A DNA stretch of 64,000 bases from Agromyces cerinus subsp. cerinus (GTDB lineage: Bacteria > Actinomycetota > Actinomycetes > Actinomycetales > Microbacteriaceae), in NCBI RefSeq assembly GCF_900142065.1, contig NZ_FSRJ01000001.1, positions 620,001 through 684,000 of the forward strand, read 5' to 3'. Made by a program: the position numbers and the translations under genes. This document shows, piece after piece, positions 22,741-29,999 of the stretch (positions are counted from its first letter, which is position 1; each line of letters opens with the position of its first letter). The notes under the pieces were generated by a model that was not told the DNA's origin, ran no database searches, and saw only the letters and a list, made by a program, of their open reading frames with translations.

Positions 22741-23432
22741 CGGTGACAGTTGAAGAGGTCATTGCCCCCGCGAACATCGCCGGCTCCGCGTCAGGGAGCA
22801 TTTCGATCACAACGTCGCTTCTGTCAACGGATCTAGTCCTTGTCTTGGTGTCGAAAGTGTCGGCGGGCAGTGCGACCGTTACGTTCGACGGCAGCGCACC
22901 GACATCGTACGGAAACTGGCAGAACAGCACCGGCACGCGACTGTTCGTATACACGAAGACAGGCGTAACCGGGACGGGACACACGGTCGGCTATTCGACC
23001 ACGGGAACGTCCACGGTGAACAGGTTCACGATCCTTGTGATCCGCGGGCTGAGCAACGCTGCTGTCACAAGCTTTGCGCAGTCGGACTGGTCAAGCACGA
23101 CGACCGCAGCGAACACGGATGAGACGGTTGCGGGGCAGAGTGTAGGGAACGGTCAAGTTGCGGTGATCGTGGGGGTGGCAACCGCGGGCACAGTCACGTT
23201 TCCATCGAACCCGCTACCCGCCACCGGATGGTCTACCGACCGTGCGGACGGCTCTGGTAACGGCACATCAAACGTGATCCATCAAGTATTCACCGCACCG
23301 GATACCGCCCAGGCTTCCATCCGGACGACCTCGACGACGACGATCGGTGCCGCCACTTTCATTTTGGGGGACACCTCTTCGCCGCCTGCCCTGATCTCAA
23401 CATTCACCGGCTGGGGCAACCCGATCTTCTGA
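22737..23432 (+). CDS. Tail fibre/minor tail protein
   Basis: The 231-residue Thr/Ser/Gly-rich protein is almost entirely beta ('SGSISITTSLLSTDLVLVLV', 'TVTFDGSAPTSYGNW'), like receptor-binding or fibre-tip proteins of actinophages. GTG overlaps the preceding stop (GTGA), so it is coupled to the fibre gene. It ends 20 nt before a terminator. No catalytic motif is visible. Confidence 0.7.
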   Translation: MTVTVEEVIAPANIAGSASGSISITTSLLSTDLVLVLVSKVSAGSATVTFDGSAPTSYGNWQNSTGTRLFVYTKTGVTGTGHTVGYSTTGTSTVNRFTILVIRGLSNAAVTSFAQSDWSSTTTAANTDETVAGQSVGNGQVAVIVGVATAGTVTFPSNPLPATGWSTDRADGSGNGTSNVIHQVFTAPDTAQASIRTTSTTTIGAATFILGDTSSPPALISTFTGWGNPIF

Positions 23433-23452
23433 CTCGTCCTCACCTCTTCCAT

Positions 23453-23474
23453 GCCACCCCACGGGGTGGCTTTT
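23453..23474 (+). terminator. Intrinsic terminator in the fibre-lysis interval
   Basis: GCCACCCC (23453-23460) pairs with GGGGTGGC (23463-23470) across a two-base loop (or 7 bp with a 4-nt loop), followed by TTTTCTCATT. It separates tail genes from the last fibre gene and the lysis cassette. Confidence 0.78.
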
Positions 23475-23499
23475 CTCATTCCCCGGAAAGGGGCAACCG

Positions 23500-24075
23500 A
23501 TGCCAACACCCCGAGGTCTGCCGCTCTACACGACCGCCGATCCCGCGAAACTCGACATCCTTCTCAACGGCCAGTCCAACGCAATGGACTTCGCTATCGG
23601 AGAATCCGAACAGGACACCCGCGACGGTGAAAGCGCCGCGACAGTCGACGATCTCCCCGAAACGGGGAACTGGAAGGGCCGCGGCGTGTTCGTGGAAGAA
23701 GACGGCACATGGCGTCTCTGCATCGGACTCCCCAACACGTGGATCAACGCCTACCGGGTACCCGTCGAAGGCACCATCTCCTGGCAACCCGGATGGTCCG
23801 CCGAACCCGGCCTGTCACTCGAACGAGACGCCGACCACGTATTCCTAAACTTCAACGCCGAGAAAACCTCCGCCGTCATCGGCGAAGAAACCCTCGGCTA
23901 CCTCCCCGCAGGGTTCCGACCCGCCGACAAAATCTACTGCTCCGGCTCATTCCACGGCACCGGGGACCCCGGCGCGGCGATCATCTCGCTCGAGGCAACC
24001 GGGCAGATGCGGGTGTTCTTCCCCGGAACCACTGACCAAACCAATGTCGCGTTCTGCGTGGCCTTCCCCATCTAA
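23500..24075 (+). CDS. Putative tail-tip/receptor protein
   Basis: The 191-residue protein follows GAAAGGGG. It has a beta-rich composition with 'GTWRLCIGLPNTWINAYRVP' and 'YLPAGFRPADKIYCSGSFHG', the latter like C-terminal modules in phage tail proteins with 'LPxGFRP' motifs that end fibres. It comes after its own upstream terminator and before endolysin. No family can be named with certainty. Confidence 0.65.
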   Translation: MPTPRGLPLYTTADPAKLDILLNGQSNAMDFAIGESEQDTRDGESAATVDDLPETGNWKGRGVFVEEDGTWRLCIGLPNTWINAYRVPVEGTISWQPGWSAEPGLSLERDADHVFLNFNAEKTSAVIGEETLGYLPAGFRPADKIYCSGSFHGTGDPGAAIISLEATGQMRVFFPGTTDQTNVAFCVAFPI

Positions 24076-24090
24076 GTTCGGAGGCACAAC

Positions 24091-24861
24091 ATGTTGCAAG
24101 CCCCGTTCACGCAGGCACACCTCGCGGACAGATTCGGCGAATGGCCCGACTGGCGGAAGGCGGCCGGCCTTGGCCCCCATCGCGGCCTCGACTGGAACGG
24201 CCTACCCGCTGGCACGCCAATCCCAGCAGGTGGCAGCGGTCGAGTCACCTGGCGCACCAACCTCAGCGACCCGGAAGCCACCGAGCTTGGCCACCGCATC
24301 GTCATCGGCTACACGCTCGGCTCCGACACCGTCTACATCGGGTACAGCCACCTGCACCGGAACCCGACACTTGCCCTCGGGGCCAGCGTCAGGGCCGGTG
24401 ACACGGTCGGACTACTCGGCAACTCCGGGACCGCATCAACCGGCGCGCACCTACACCAGACCGCGTCGTGGCAGAACGGAAACCCCGGCACCGTCATCGT
24501 GTTCGACCCCCTCGAAGTCCAGTCCTTCGCCGGCACGGCCCTCGCTGGCGGATCCGGCACCCCTATTCCGCTCCCGACTCTGGAGGACAGCATGACCATC
24601 ATCATCAAGGCCACGGCGGACGGTACTGGCGACCTCGCTTGGATCAAGAAGGGGATGCACTTCGCCGATTCCCTTACCTCGCCGCTCGTTGTGCTCACCG
24701 CCGCCGAAGTCGGCGCACTTGAATACTGGCGGATGAAAGGCATCCCGTACCGCTTCGGCGAGTGGACCCCCTCTGACATCCGGAACCTGATCGCGGCTCG
24801 AGGCATTCACCCCATCGGTGGCGGTGCCGGACGCACGAACTACGACCAGACCGCCTTCTAG
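24091..24861 (+). CDS. Endolysin, M23 (LytM) metallopeptidase
   Basis: The 256-residue protein has the M23 zinc site: H30 and D34 in 'HRGLDWN', 'GYSHLH' (H87, H89) and 'GAHLHQT' (H120, H122). It would cut peptide cross-bridges in the cell wall. From about residue 165 a second domain (IIIKATADGTGDLAWIKKGM...YRFGEWTPSDIRNLIA) likely binds the wall. There is no signal peptide, so release needs the holin encoded just downstream. GGAGG lies 6 nt before ATG. Confidence 0.9.
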   Translation: MLQAPFTQAHLADRFGEWPDWRKAAGLGPHRGLDWNGLPAGTPIPAGGSGRVTWRTNLSDPEATELGHRIVIGYTLGSDTVYIGYSHLHRNPTLALGASVRAGDTVGLLGNSGTASTGAHLHQTASWQNGNPGTVIVFDPLEVQSFAGTALAGGSGTPIPLPTLEDSMTIIIKATADGTGDLAWIKKGMHFADSLTSPLVVLTAAEVGALEYWRMKGIPYRFGEWTPSDIRNLIAARGIHPIGGGAGRTNYDQTAF

Positions 24862-24865
24862 ACAC

Positions 24866-25147
24866 ATGCCTGAGTGGATCAGCAACGCCCTGTGGCTTGG
24901 TGGTGGCGGTTTGGTCGCATGGTTGACGTTGATCCTCACGGGGCGGCGCGACCGGAAGTCCGCAGAGCATCAGATGATCGACCAGTTTCAAGAAGAGCTG
25001 GCCGAGTTCCGCAAGCAGACCAATGCGCGCCTCTTGAAGCTCGAGACAGAGAACACCGCATATCGGCGGTATGTGTTTCAGCTCATCGATCATTCCAACG
25101 CTCACGGCATCACCCCGTTGCCGTGGCCTGACGACATCCCCCGGTAG
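24866..25147 (+). CDS. Membrane protein with coiled coil (holin/lysis accessory)
   Basis: The 93-residue protein has one N-terminal transmembrane segment (residues about 6-21, 'ALWLGGGGLVAWLTLIL') followed by Arg-rich cytoplasmic residues and a coiled coil (30-70, 'FQEELAEFRKQTNARLLKLE'). The layout is that of single-span lysis proteins near holins. The start at 24866 is 4 nt after the endolysin stop. It may be a holin regulator, antiholin or spanin-like factor. Confidence 0.7.
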   Translation: MPEWISNALWLGGGGLVAWLTLILTGRRDRKSAEHQMIDQFQEELAEFRKQTNARLLKLETENTAYRRYVFQLIDHSNAHGITPLPWPDDIPR

Positions 25148-25155
25148 GAGACCAC

Positions 25156-25389
25156 ATGACTGACACCCCCACCGCTAACGACCTTGGTGTGATCATCACG
25201 TCAGCTCGCGCGCGGAAGATCATCTACGGCAGCTACGTCCTCGCACTCGTTGGTGCCGGCGCAACACAGGTCGCATACGCGTCCCTGGAACTGTCGGCCC
25301 CGTCGTGGTTGGTCGCGTCCGTTGCGGTGCTCGCGTACCTCGGCATCCCTGTCGGCGGTATTGCTGCCGCGAACACCCGAAAGTCTTAG
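25156..25389 (+). CDS. Holin-like protein, two transmembrane segments
   Basis: The 77-residue protein has two hydrophobic segments (about 24-43 and 50-71) joined by a short turn, and an N-terminal polar stretch. AGGAG precedes the ATG by 5 nt. A small two-span protein after an endolysin is typically a class II holin. The terminator at 25398 closes the lysis operon. Confidence 0.78.
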   Translation: MTDTPTANDLGVIITSARARKIIYGSYVLALVGAGATQVAYASLELSAPSWLVASVAVLAYLGIPVGGIAAANTRKS

Positions 25390-25397
25390 ACACAGAA

Positions 25398-25435
25398 ACG
25401 CCCCCTCGTGCTCAAGTGCGAGGGGGCGTCTTTTT
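25398..25435 (+). terminator. Terminator of the late operon
   Basis: ACGCCCCCTCG (25398-25408) pairs with CGAGGGGGCGT (25419-25429) and is followed by CTTTTTCT: the strongest intrinsic terminator of the window. It ends lysis transcription before the minus-strand small gene. Confidence 0.9.
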
Positions 25436-25449
25436 CTGTGCAGCGGGGG

Positions 25450-25581
25450 CTACACCCTACGAACATCGACGATAGTTCCGGACGGGTAGGCCCTGTACCC
25501 GCAGGACCGTGCCCGGTCGCCGTCCGAGGCTTCCAGAGTCTCACGGTGGCCATCCGTGTACGAGATAAGGAACGTGCTCAT
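25450..25581 (-). CDS. 43-residue phage protein
   Basis: A minus-strand ORF encoding MSTFLISYTDGHRETLEASD... of 43 residues ends 14 nt past the late terminator. AGGTGG stands 6-7 nt before ATG. The product has a beta-turn-beta start and ends 'GTIVDVRRV', a compact small-fold sequence. It is divergent from the HTH gene at 25733 and shares the AT-rich regulatory interval. Function is unknown, but the location suggests a lysogeny regulator or accessory factor. Confidence 0.6.
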   Translation of the reverse strand: MSTFLISYTDGHRETLEASDGDRARSCGYRAYPSGTIVDVRRV

Positions 25582-25650
25582 CAGTACCACCTGCTCTCTT
25601 TGTTGAACCAAACCTATTGAAGCCCCATGTACCCCGTATCAGGGAAAACC

Positions 25651-25710
25651 CTTAACGTGGTTAAGAAACTCAAGTTAGTAACTAAGTTACACAACCGTGT
25701 TAGACAACAC
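25651..25710. promoter_or_regulatory. Operator-like palindromes in AT-rich divergent interval
   Basis: Three palindromes are spaced within 60 bp: CTTAAC-GTG-GTTAAG (25651-25665), TTAGT-A-ACTAA (25675-25685) and GTGTT-AGAC-AACAC (25697-25710). The interval is AT-rich in a GC-rich phage, between a minus-strand and a plus-strand gene, typical of a control region. The binding protein is unknown; the HTH protein at 25733 is a candidate. Confidence 0.5.
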
Positions 25711-25732
25711 AAGAGAGGTCTATGCTCATCCC

Positions 25733-25918
25733 GTGAGCATCCGCAGTGATCTAGAAGCGATCGCCGAAGAGCAACGCACACTCCCAGACCGGCGTGCCCG
25801 AGCTGTCGCAGCCGCACGGAACCTCAACATGACATGGCGCGAAATCGCCATCATCCTCGACATGACCGAACAAGGTCTCATCAAAGCTGACAAGGCTTGG
25901 CGCGAACGCCACAACTAA
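25733..25918 (+). CDS. Small helix-turn-helix DNA-binding protein
   Basis: The 61-residue protein has 'LNMTWREIAIILDMTEQGLIKADKAW', a helix-turn-helix resembling sigma-70 region 4 or Xre-like recognition helices. A GTG at 25733 is used; upstream GTG 25697, in the third palindrome, would give 73 residues. Neither start has a good ribosome site (GAGAGG is 14 nt upstream). It is followed by its own terminator and is likely a phage regulator near the integrase. Confidence 0.7.
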   Translation: MSIRSDLEAIAEEQRTLPDRRARAVAAARNLNMTWREIAIILDMTEQGLIKADKAWRERHN

Positions 25919-25950
25919 CGCCCTCACTCCTTACGAGTGGGGGCGTCCTT
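25918..25950 (+). terminator. Terminator after the HTH gene
   Basis: ACGCCCTCACTC (25918-25929) pairs with GAGTGGGGGCGT (25935-25946) with one GT pair, then CCTTTTGTCGTTTT. Its first base is the last base of the HTH stop codon. Confidence 0.85.
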
Positions 25951-25958
25951 TTGTCGTT

Positions 25959-26249
25959 TTAGGACGGTTTGGGGCGGTCACCTAAACCTGTCGTCGGCCA
26001 CGGGTTGGGGGCGAATCCTCCTGGCGCATGGTCGCGGATGAACGCTAGGTGCACGTTCTCGAGCGAGACACGCAGGGTTGTCCACCGGCCGACAGGGGTG
26101 CCTCTCAACGACCCCACATACCCAACCTCAGACCCGATGCGGACGATGCGGACCTCACCGTAGTCGCGACCCATGCTGTCGACGAGCGTCCACACACCAG
26201 GGGAGCGCTCCTCGGTCGCCATGAACGGATGCCATTTAGGTTCGCCCAT
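25959..26249 (-). CDS. Hypothetical phage protein
   Basis: The 96-residue protein has a beta-rich pattern ('PGVWTLVDSMGRDYGEVRIV') and one conserved-looking 'GYVGSLRG' loop. ATG 26249 has no ribosome site; TATTAT about 18 nt upstream could be a -10 element, so the mRNA may have a very short leader. ATG 26222 is the alternative. It lies between the HTH and integrase genes on the integrase strand. Family not recognised. Confidence 0.65.
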   Translation of the reverse strand: MGEPKWHPFMATEERSPGVWTLVDSMGRDYGEVRIVRIGSEVGYVGSLRGTPVGRWTTLRVSLENVHLAFIRDHAPGGFAPNPWPTTGLGDRPKPS

Positions 26250-26322
26250 GATTAGGCAAACCGAATAATACGGGTGCTAAGGCGTGGAACGTTCATCGGG
26301 TACAGAGTAAGGCTGACGGGTG

Positions 26323-27498
26323 TCACGCCTCGAGTTCGAGTTGCTTGCCGAGGCCGTCGAGCACTCGCACAATGTCTTCGTCTGCACCGGGTGCGAGGTG
26401 ACCGTACACGCTGACGGTGGTGTTGATGTTCTCGTGTCCGAGTTTGGCTTGGACGACGTTGAGGGGTGCGCCGGCTGCGAGGAGCCAGGATGCGTAGGTG
26501 TGTCGGAGGTCGTGAATGTTGGGCGTCTTGCCGAGCGGTGCGACGCCTTCTTCCTTGCACAGCTTGGGGTCGTTGACCTTCGTGACTGCTGTACGCCAGA
26601 TGCGCCCGTTGAACAGTCCATACCAGAGCCGTCCACCTTCGACGCCGTGGAAAACAAGTTCAGACTCGCCACGTTCGGGGAGGTTGTCTCGGACGTTCTG
26701 GGGGAGCGGGATCGACCGGCGACCCTTCTGCGACTTCGGGACACCGAGTACGGGGATGCCGTCTACGCCCTTCTTCCACGCCTTGTTGATCGATGCCGTG
26801 GGGGTGCGTTTCGTCAGGTCGATGTCTGACCATGTGAGCGCGGTCGCTTCACCCCAGCGTGTGCCGGTGTAGACCATGAAGATGAGCAGCGGTTTGTAGT
26901 GCTTGGGGATCTTGCTGAGGATGCGTTCGAACTCAGCATGGGTGAGGAAAACACCTTCGCGTGATTGCCCCTTGGTGATTCGCACACCGGTCACCGGGTT
27001 GTCGATGATCAGCTTCCGGTCTTTCGCTGCGGCGAAGATATTCGACAGCAACGCCCGGTAGTTCGCAACCGTCTTGGGTGCGATCGTCTGCCCCTTCCGC
27101 GACCCGGATGGTTGCGCTTCCTGCCATGCCACCCATTTGCCGATGTCGTCACGGCTGATGGTGTCGATGGGGTGGTCGCCGAGGATGGGGAGGAACGCGC
27201 CTACCATGCGTTCGTAGCCCTTCCTGGTGCCGGGTTGGATGCCGGTGAGGATTCCTGAGGCGGGGTCGAGGTAGGTCGTGGTCCACTCTGCGAGGGTGGG
27301 CGCGGTGGTTGCGGTTTCTCGTCGCCGTTGGAGGACGTTGCGTGCTATGTCGCCACCCTTGGCTGTGATGAGGGCGCAGTGCTGCCACGCGATCTTGTCG
27401 TTCTTGAACGTGTCGGTGACGACGGACCCGTTGGCCCGGTACTGCACACGCCACACGACTACGCCTGACTTGAGGCGGTGCGGCTTCGGCTCAGGCAT
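26323..27498 (-). CDS. int: Tyrosine recombinase (phage integrase)
   Basis: The 391-residue protein has an N-terminal AP2-like arm-binding domain (residues 1-55), a SAM-like core-binding domain (70-180) and a catalytic domain with the full tetrad: Arg in 'TGTRWGE', 'HDLRHTYAS', 'LGHENINTT' and Tyr in 'VYGHLAP'. It cuts and joins att sites. ATG 27498 is chosen because the longer open frame up to 27750 crosses the att site and tRNA; it overlaps the stop of the 45-residue upstream ORF, so translation is coupled. The gene faces away from tRNA-His. Confidence 0.95.
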   Translation of the reverse strand: MPEPKPHRLKSGVVVWRVQYRANGSVVTDTFKNDKIAWQHCALITAKGGDIARNVLQRRRETATTAPTLAEWTTTYLDPASGILTGIQPGTRKGYERMVGAFLPILGDHPIDTISRDDIGKWVAWQEAQPSGSRKGQTIAPKTVANYRALLSNIFAAAKDRKLIIDNPVTGVRITKGQSREGVFLTHAEFERILSKIPKHYKPLLIFMVYTGTRWGEATALTWSDIDLTKRTPTASINKAWKKGVDGIPVLGVPKSQKGRRSIPLPQNVRDNLPERGESELVFHGVEGGRLWYGLFNGRIWRTAVTKVNDPKLCKEEGVAPLGKTPNIHDLRHTYASWLLAAGAPLNVVQAKLGHENINTTVSVYGHLAPGADEDIVRVLDGLGKQLELEA

Positions 27499-27628
27499 CA
27501 GCGGGGATGTCGTCGAGCACGCCACTCTCGCGGATCGCCTCGGCGATCTCGTGCCCACGGCCAAACTGAGGCGTGCCGTAGAGCTTGCGGTCAATGACAC
27601 CAGCCAGCGTCGAAATGAACGTGTCCAT
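27491..27628 (-). CDS. 45-residue ORF coupled to integrase
   Basis: ATG 27628 follows GGGGGGTT at a 3-nt gap. The 45-residue product (MDTFISTLAGVIDRKLYGTP..., ending DDIPADA) is acidic with a central helix, and its stop overlaps the integrase start by 8 nt. That makes integrase synthesis dependent on translation of this ORF. It could be an excision regulator or a leader peptide; it is too short and not basic enough for a typical Xis. Confidence 0.6.
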   Translation of the reverse strand: MDTFISTLAGVIDRKLYGTPQFGRGHEIAEAIRESGVLDDIPADA

Positions 27629-27647
27629 CGGAACCCCCCGATGACCC

Positions 27648-27667
27648 GATGTAGTGCGGGATGTAGT
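27648..27667. promoter_or_regulatory. Possible integrase arm-type sites
   Basis: GATGTAGT occurs twice, at 27648-27655 and 27660-27667, with a 12-bp period, between the integrase and the tRNA core. Short direct repeats flanking the core are the usual form of arm-type sites for the N-terminal domain of tyrosine integrases. The second copy also forms a bulged inverted repeat with CTACTCCC. Confidence 0.4.
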
Positions 27668-27705
27668 TTTCTACTCCCGAACGGGCCTACAGCCCAGTAT
27701 ATCAT

Positions 27706-27781
27706 TGGGGTGAGTAACGGGGCTTGAACCCGCGACCTCCTGGACCACAACCAGGCGCTCTACCAACTGAGCTATACCCAC
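27706..27781 (-). tRNA. tRNA-His (GTG); attR of the prophage
   Basis: Reading on the minus strand: acceptor GTGGGTA/TACTCAC (one GT pair), D arm, anticodon stem CCTGG/CCAGG with loop TTGTGGT (anticodon GTG), T arm with loop TTCAAGC, and encoded CCA (27706-27708). A G at position -1 (27782) faces C73, the histidine identity feature. The 3' end faces the integrase, so the 3' half is the attachment core that keeps the tRNA intact after integration. It lies 44 bp from orn. Confidence 0.95.
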
Positions 27782-27825
27782 CATGTGCCGACCGCTTGAC
27801 GCGATCTGGCAACTTGACGAGCTTA

Positions 27826-28446
27826 CTACACCTTGGAGGCGAACTCGTTCACCACGGCTGCAGACAGGCTCTGGAGCTCGGCCGTCGAGGGGCCGGGCTC
27901 GGCGACGAAGACCGCACGACGGTAGTAGTGCAGCTCGCGGATCGACTCCTGGATGTCGGCGAGGGCACGGTGCCCGCCGTTCTTCTGGGGGGAGTTGAAG
28001 TAGGCACGGGGGAACCAGCGCTTTGCGAGCTCCTTGATCGAGGAGACGTCGACACTGCGGTAGTGCAGGTGCGCGTCGAGCCGCGGCATGTACTTCGCGA
28101 GGAACGCGCGGTCGGTGCCGATGGAATTGCCGGCGAGCGGTGCTTTCTGCTCATCGGGGACGTGCTGGAGCACGTACTCGAGCACCTGGTACTCGGCGTC
28201 GGCGACGCTCACGCCGTTGGGGATCTCTTCGATCAGTCCGGACTGGGTGTGCATCGTGCGGACGAACTCGCCCATCGACTCGAGCGCGCTCGCGTCGGGC
28301 TTGATGACGATGCTGATGCCGGCATCGACGGGGTTGAGGTCGTAGTCGGTGATGATGACCGCGATCTCGACGAGCTCGTCGACCTCGAGGTCGAGTCCGG
28401 TCATCTCGCAGTCGATCCAGACCAGGCGGTCACTCGAAGAAGGCAT
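27826..28446 (-). CDS. orn: Oligoribonuclease
   Basis: The 206-residue DEDDh exonuclease degrades 2-5 nt RNA and pGpG. Catalytic residues are visible in 'WIDCEMTGLD' (D12, E14), 'SIGTDRAFL', and 'HRALADI' (His and last Asp). Length is normal. tRNA-His lies just downstream, a pair conserved in many actinobacteria. The ATG at 28446 lies beside a region without gene (28447-28548), and the gene appears monocistronic. Confidence 0.95.
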   Translation of the reverse strand: MPSSSDRLVWIDCEMTGLDLEVDELVEIAVIITDYDLNPVDAGISIVIKPDASALESMGEFVRTMHTQSGLIEEIPNGVSVADAEYQVLEYVLQHVPDEQKAPLAGNSIGTDRAFLAKYMPRLDAHLHYRSVDVSSIKELAKRWFPRAYFNSPQKNGGHRALADIQESIRELHYYRRAVFVAEPGPSTAELQSLSAAVVNEFASKV

Positions 28447-28548
28447 GCAGAGAGTCTATCCGGGCGCACCGACGGCGTTGCTCGGGCCGCATCGCAGGAT
28501 CCACGAGGGGCGCTTCGCCTGGGGCGACGGAGCGATCGGCTGCTGGAG

Positions 28549-28621
28549 TGCCCCCGGCAGGAATTGAACCTGCGACCAAGAGATTAGAAGGCTCCTGCTC
28601 TATCCGCTGAGCTACGGGGGC
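28549..28621 (-). tRNA. tRNA-Arg (TCT)
   Basis: A 73-nt cloverleaf: acceptor GCCCCCG/CGGGGGC, D stem GCTC/GAGC, anticodon loop CTTCTAA (anticodon TCT) and T arm GCAGG-TTCAATT-CCTGC. CCA is not encoded. The anticodon stem has a GT closing pair and a C-U mismatch at 31-39. It decodes AGA, a rare codon in this GC-rich genome. Confidence 0.95.
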
Positions 28622-28651
28622 GGCGGTGCCAGCATACCGGGATGAGCCGGG

Positions 28652-29872
28652 TCAGCCCTCGACGGGGACGAGGGGATCGTCTTCCGAGGCGAGGGTCGAG
28701 GCCTCCGACCGCCCCTTGCGGATGGCGAGCGCGATCAGCGGGAACAGGAGCACCGAGAGCATGCCGGCGCCGACGAGTGCGGCGGCAGTGCCGCTCGGCA
28801 GGTCTCCGTTGTCGACGCCGATCGCGGTCACGGCGACGATGATCGGCAGGCCGGTGGCGCCGAACAGCGCGGTCGCCACGAGGTCGCGTCGACTCGAACC
28901 CGTCGGGGCGGCGAGCAGTGACGGCAGGCCGCGTACGACGAGCAGCAGTACGAGGAAAACGGGCAGCAGCACCGTCGTGCGCACGTCGGCGAAGAGCGAT
29001 TCGAGGTCGAACGTGACCCCGGTGCTGATGAAGAAGACGGGTACGAGGAAGCCGTAGCCGACCGCTTCGAGCTTCGTCTCGACCACTTCGATGTCGCGCT
29101 TCGGGGCACCGGAGATCAACAGGCGGTAGAGCACGCCGGCGGTGAATGCTCCGAGCAGCATGTCCAGATCGAGCACGATGCTCAGCGCCACGAGCGCGAG
29201 CAGCACGAAGATGACGAGGCGCACCGCGAACTGGCCGCTCGTGTGCAGGGTCGCCGTGATGACGCGGTGCATCCGCTTGCCGATGCCCTTTGCGGCCAGC
29301 CAGATGGCGATTCCGGCGATGACGGCGAACGAGAGGAGCACGACCGTGGCGAGCAGCGGGCTGCGGCCACTCAGGAAGATGGAGATCGCGAGCAGCGGTC
29401 CGAACTCGCCGATCGCCCCGAGGGCGATCACCGCGATGCCGAACGGCGTGCCGAGGTCGCCGGAGTCCCGCAGCACCGGCATGATCGTGCCGAGTGCTGT
29501 CGAGGTCAGTGCGATGCCGATGAACGCCGCCGCGGGAAGATCGGCGGCCAGGAGCGTCGCGATGCCGATGCCCGCCGCGAGGGAGATGATCCACCCGATC
29601 GCCGCACGGCTCAGCGGCCGACCGCGGATGGCACGGAAGTCGATCTCGTTGCCCGCCAGGAAGAAGAGCATGGCGAGGCCGAAGTCGGCCAGCAACGCCA
29701 TGAAGTCGTCGGGAACGATCCAGCCGAGCACGGCAGGGCCGAGCAGGAGGCCGAGCACGATCTCGAAGACGACGAGGGGGATGGCCACCCACTTTCCGAC
29801 CGCGCGCACGAGCAGCGGCGCCGCGACGGCGATCGCCGGCACGAGCACCATGGTTCCGATCGAGATCTCCAA
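28652..29872 (-). CDS. Cation:proton antiporter (CPA2/KefB type)
   Basis: The 406-residue protein has about 12 membrane segments and the Na_H_Exchanger pattern: 'MALLADFGLAMLFFLAGNEIDF' in helix 3 (shown: ADFGLAMLFFLAGNEIDF) and 'ALTSTALGTIMPVL'. It lacks a C-terminal RCK/TrkA_N domain, so gating by NAD(H) is not expected. It would exchange K+ or Na+ for protons at the cytoplasmic membrane. It is divergent from nadE, with 127 bp between them. Confidence 0.9.
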   Translation of the reverse strand: MEISIGTMVLVPAIAVAAPLLVRAVGKWVAIPLVVFEIVLGLLLGPAVLGWIVPDDFMALLADFGLAMLFFLAGNEIDFRAIRGRPLSRAAIGWIISLAAGIGIATLLAADLPAAAFIGIALTSTALGTIMPVLRDSGDLGTPFGIAVIALGAIGEFGPLLAISIFLSGRSPLLATVVLLSFAVIAGIAIWLAAKGIGKRMHRVITATLHTSGQFAVRLVIFVLLALVALSIVLDLDMLLGAFTAGVLYRLLISGAPKRDIEVVETKLEAVGYGFLVPVFFISTGVTFDLESLFADVRTTVLLPVFLVLLLVVRGLPSLLAAPTGSSRRDLVATALFGATGLPIIVAVTAIGVDNGDLPSGTAAALVGAGMLSVLLFPLIALAIRKGRSEASTLASEDDPLVPVEG

Positions 29873-29999
29873 GGGGTACTCCGTTCAGGGCGGCAGGTGA
29901 TGCCTGTCGAGATGTTAGCGGAGCGAGGGGCGACGCCGAGGCGGCGAGGCGGTGCATCCGGTTCGTCTGCCGGAAACATGACGGCGGTATGGTCGTGGC

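Larger units (their letters stand above)
1..27781. mobile_element. Siphovirus prophage, right part, ending in tRNA-His
   Basis: This is a continuous run of phage genes: HNH endonucleases, terminase, portal, capsid, connectors, tail tube, chaperones, tape measure, fibres, endolysin, holins and tyrosine integrase. It stops at a tRNA-His gene whose 3' end faces the integrase, the classic arrangement of an attR. The order means the prophage genome is opened between integrase and early genes, so repressor, replication and attL lie upstream of the window. The structural genes look intact, with tight 1-8 nt overlaps and no internal stops. No transposase was seen. The exact right limit depends on how much of the tRNA is the attachment core. 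Confidence 0.93.

Noticed and set aside
25408-25620. A 70-residue plus-strand ORF after the lysis genes
   Set aside because: It starts inside the late terminator hairpin and is antisense to a better supported 43-residue ORF.
26323-27750. Integrase start at 27750
   Set aside because: The extension would cross the att core and tRNA-His and encode Arg-rich shadow sequence; ATG 27498 begins a normal arm-binding domain.
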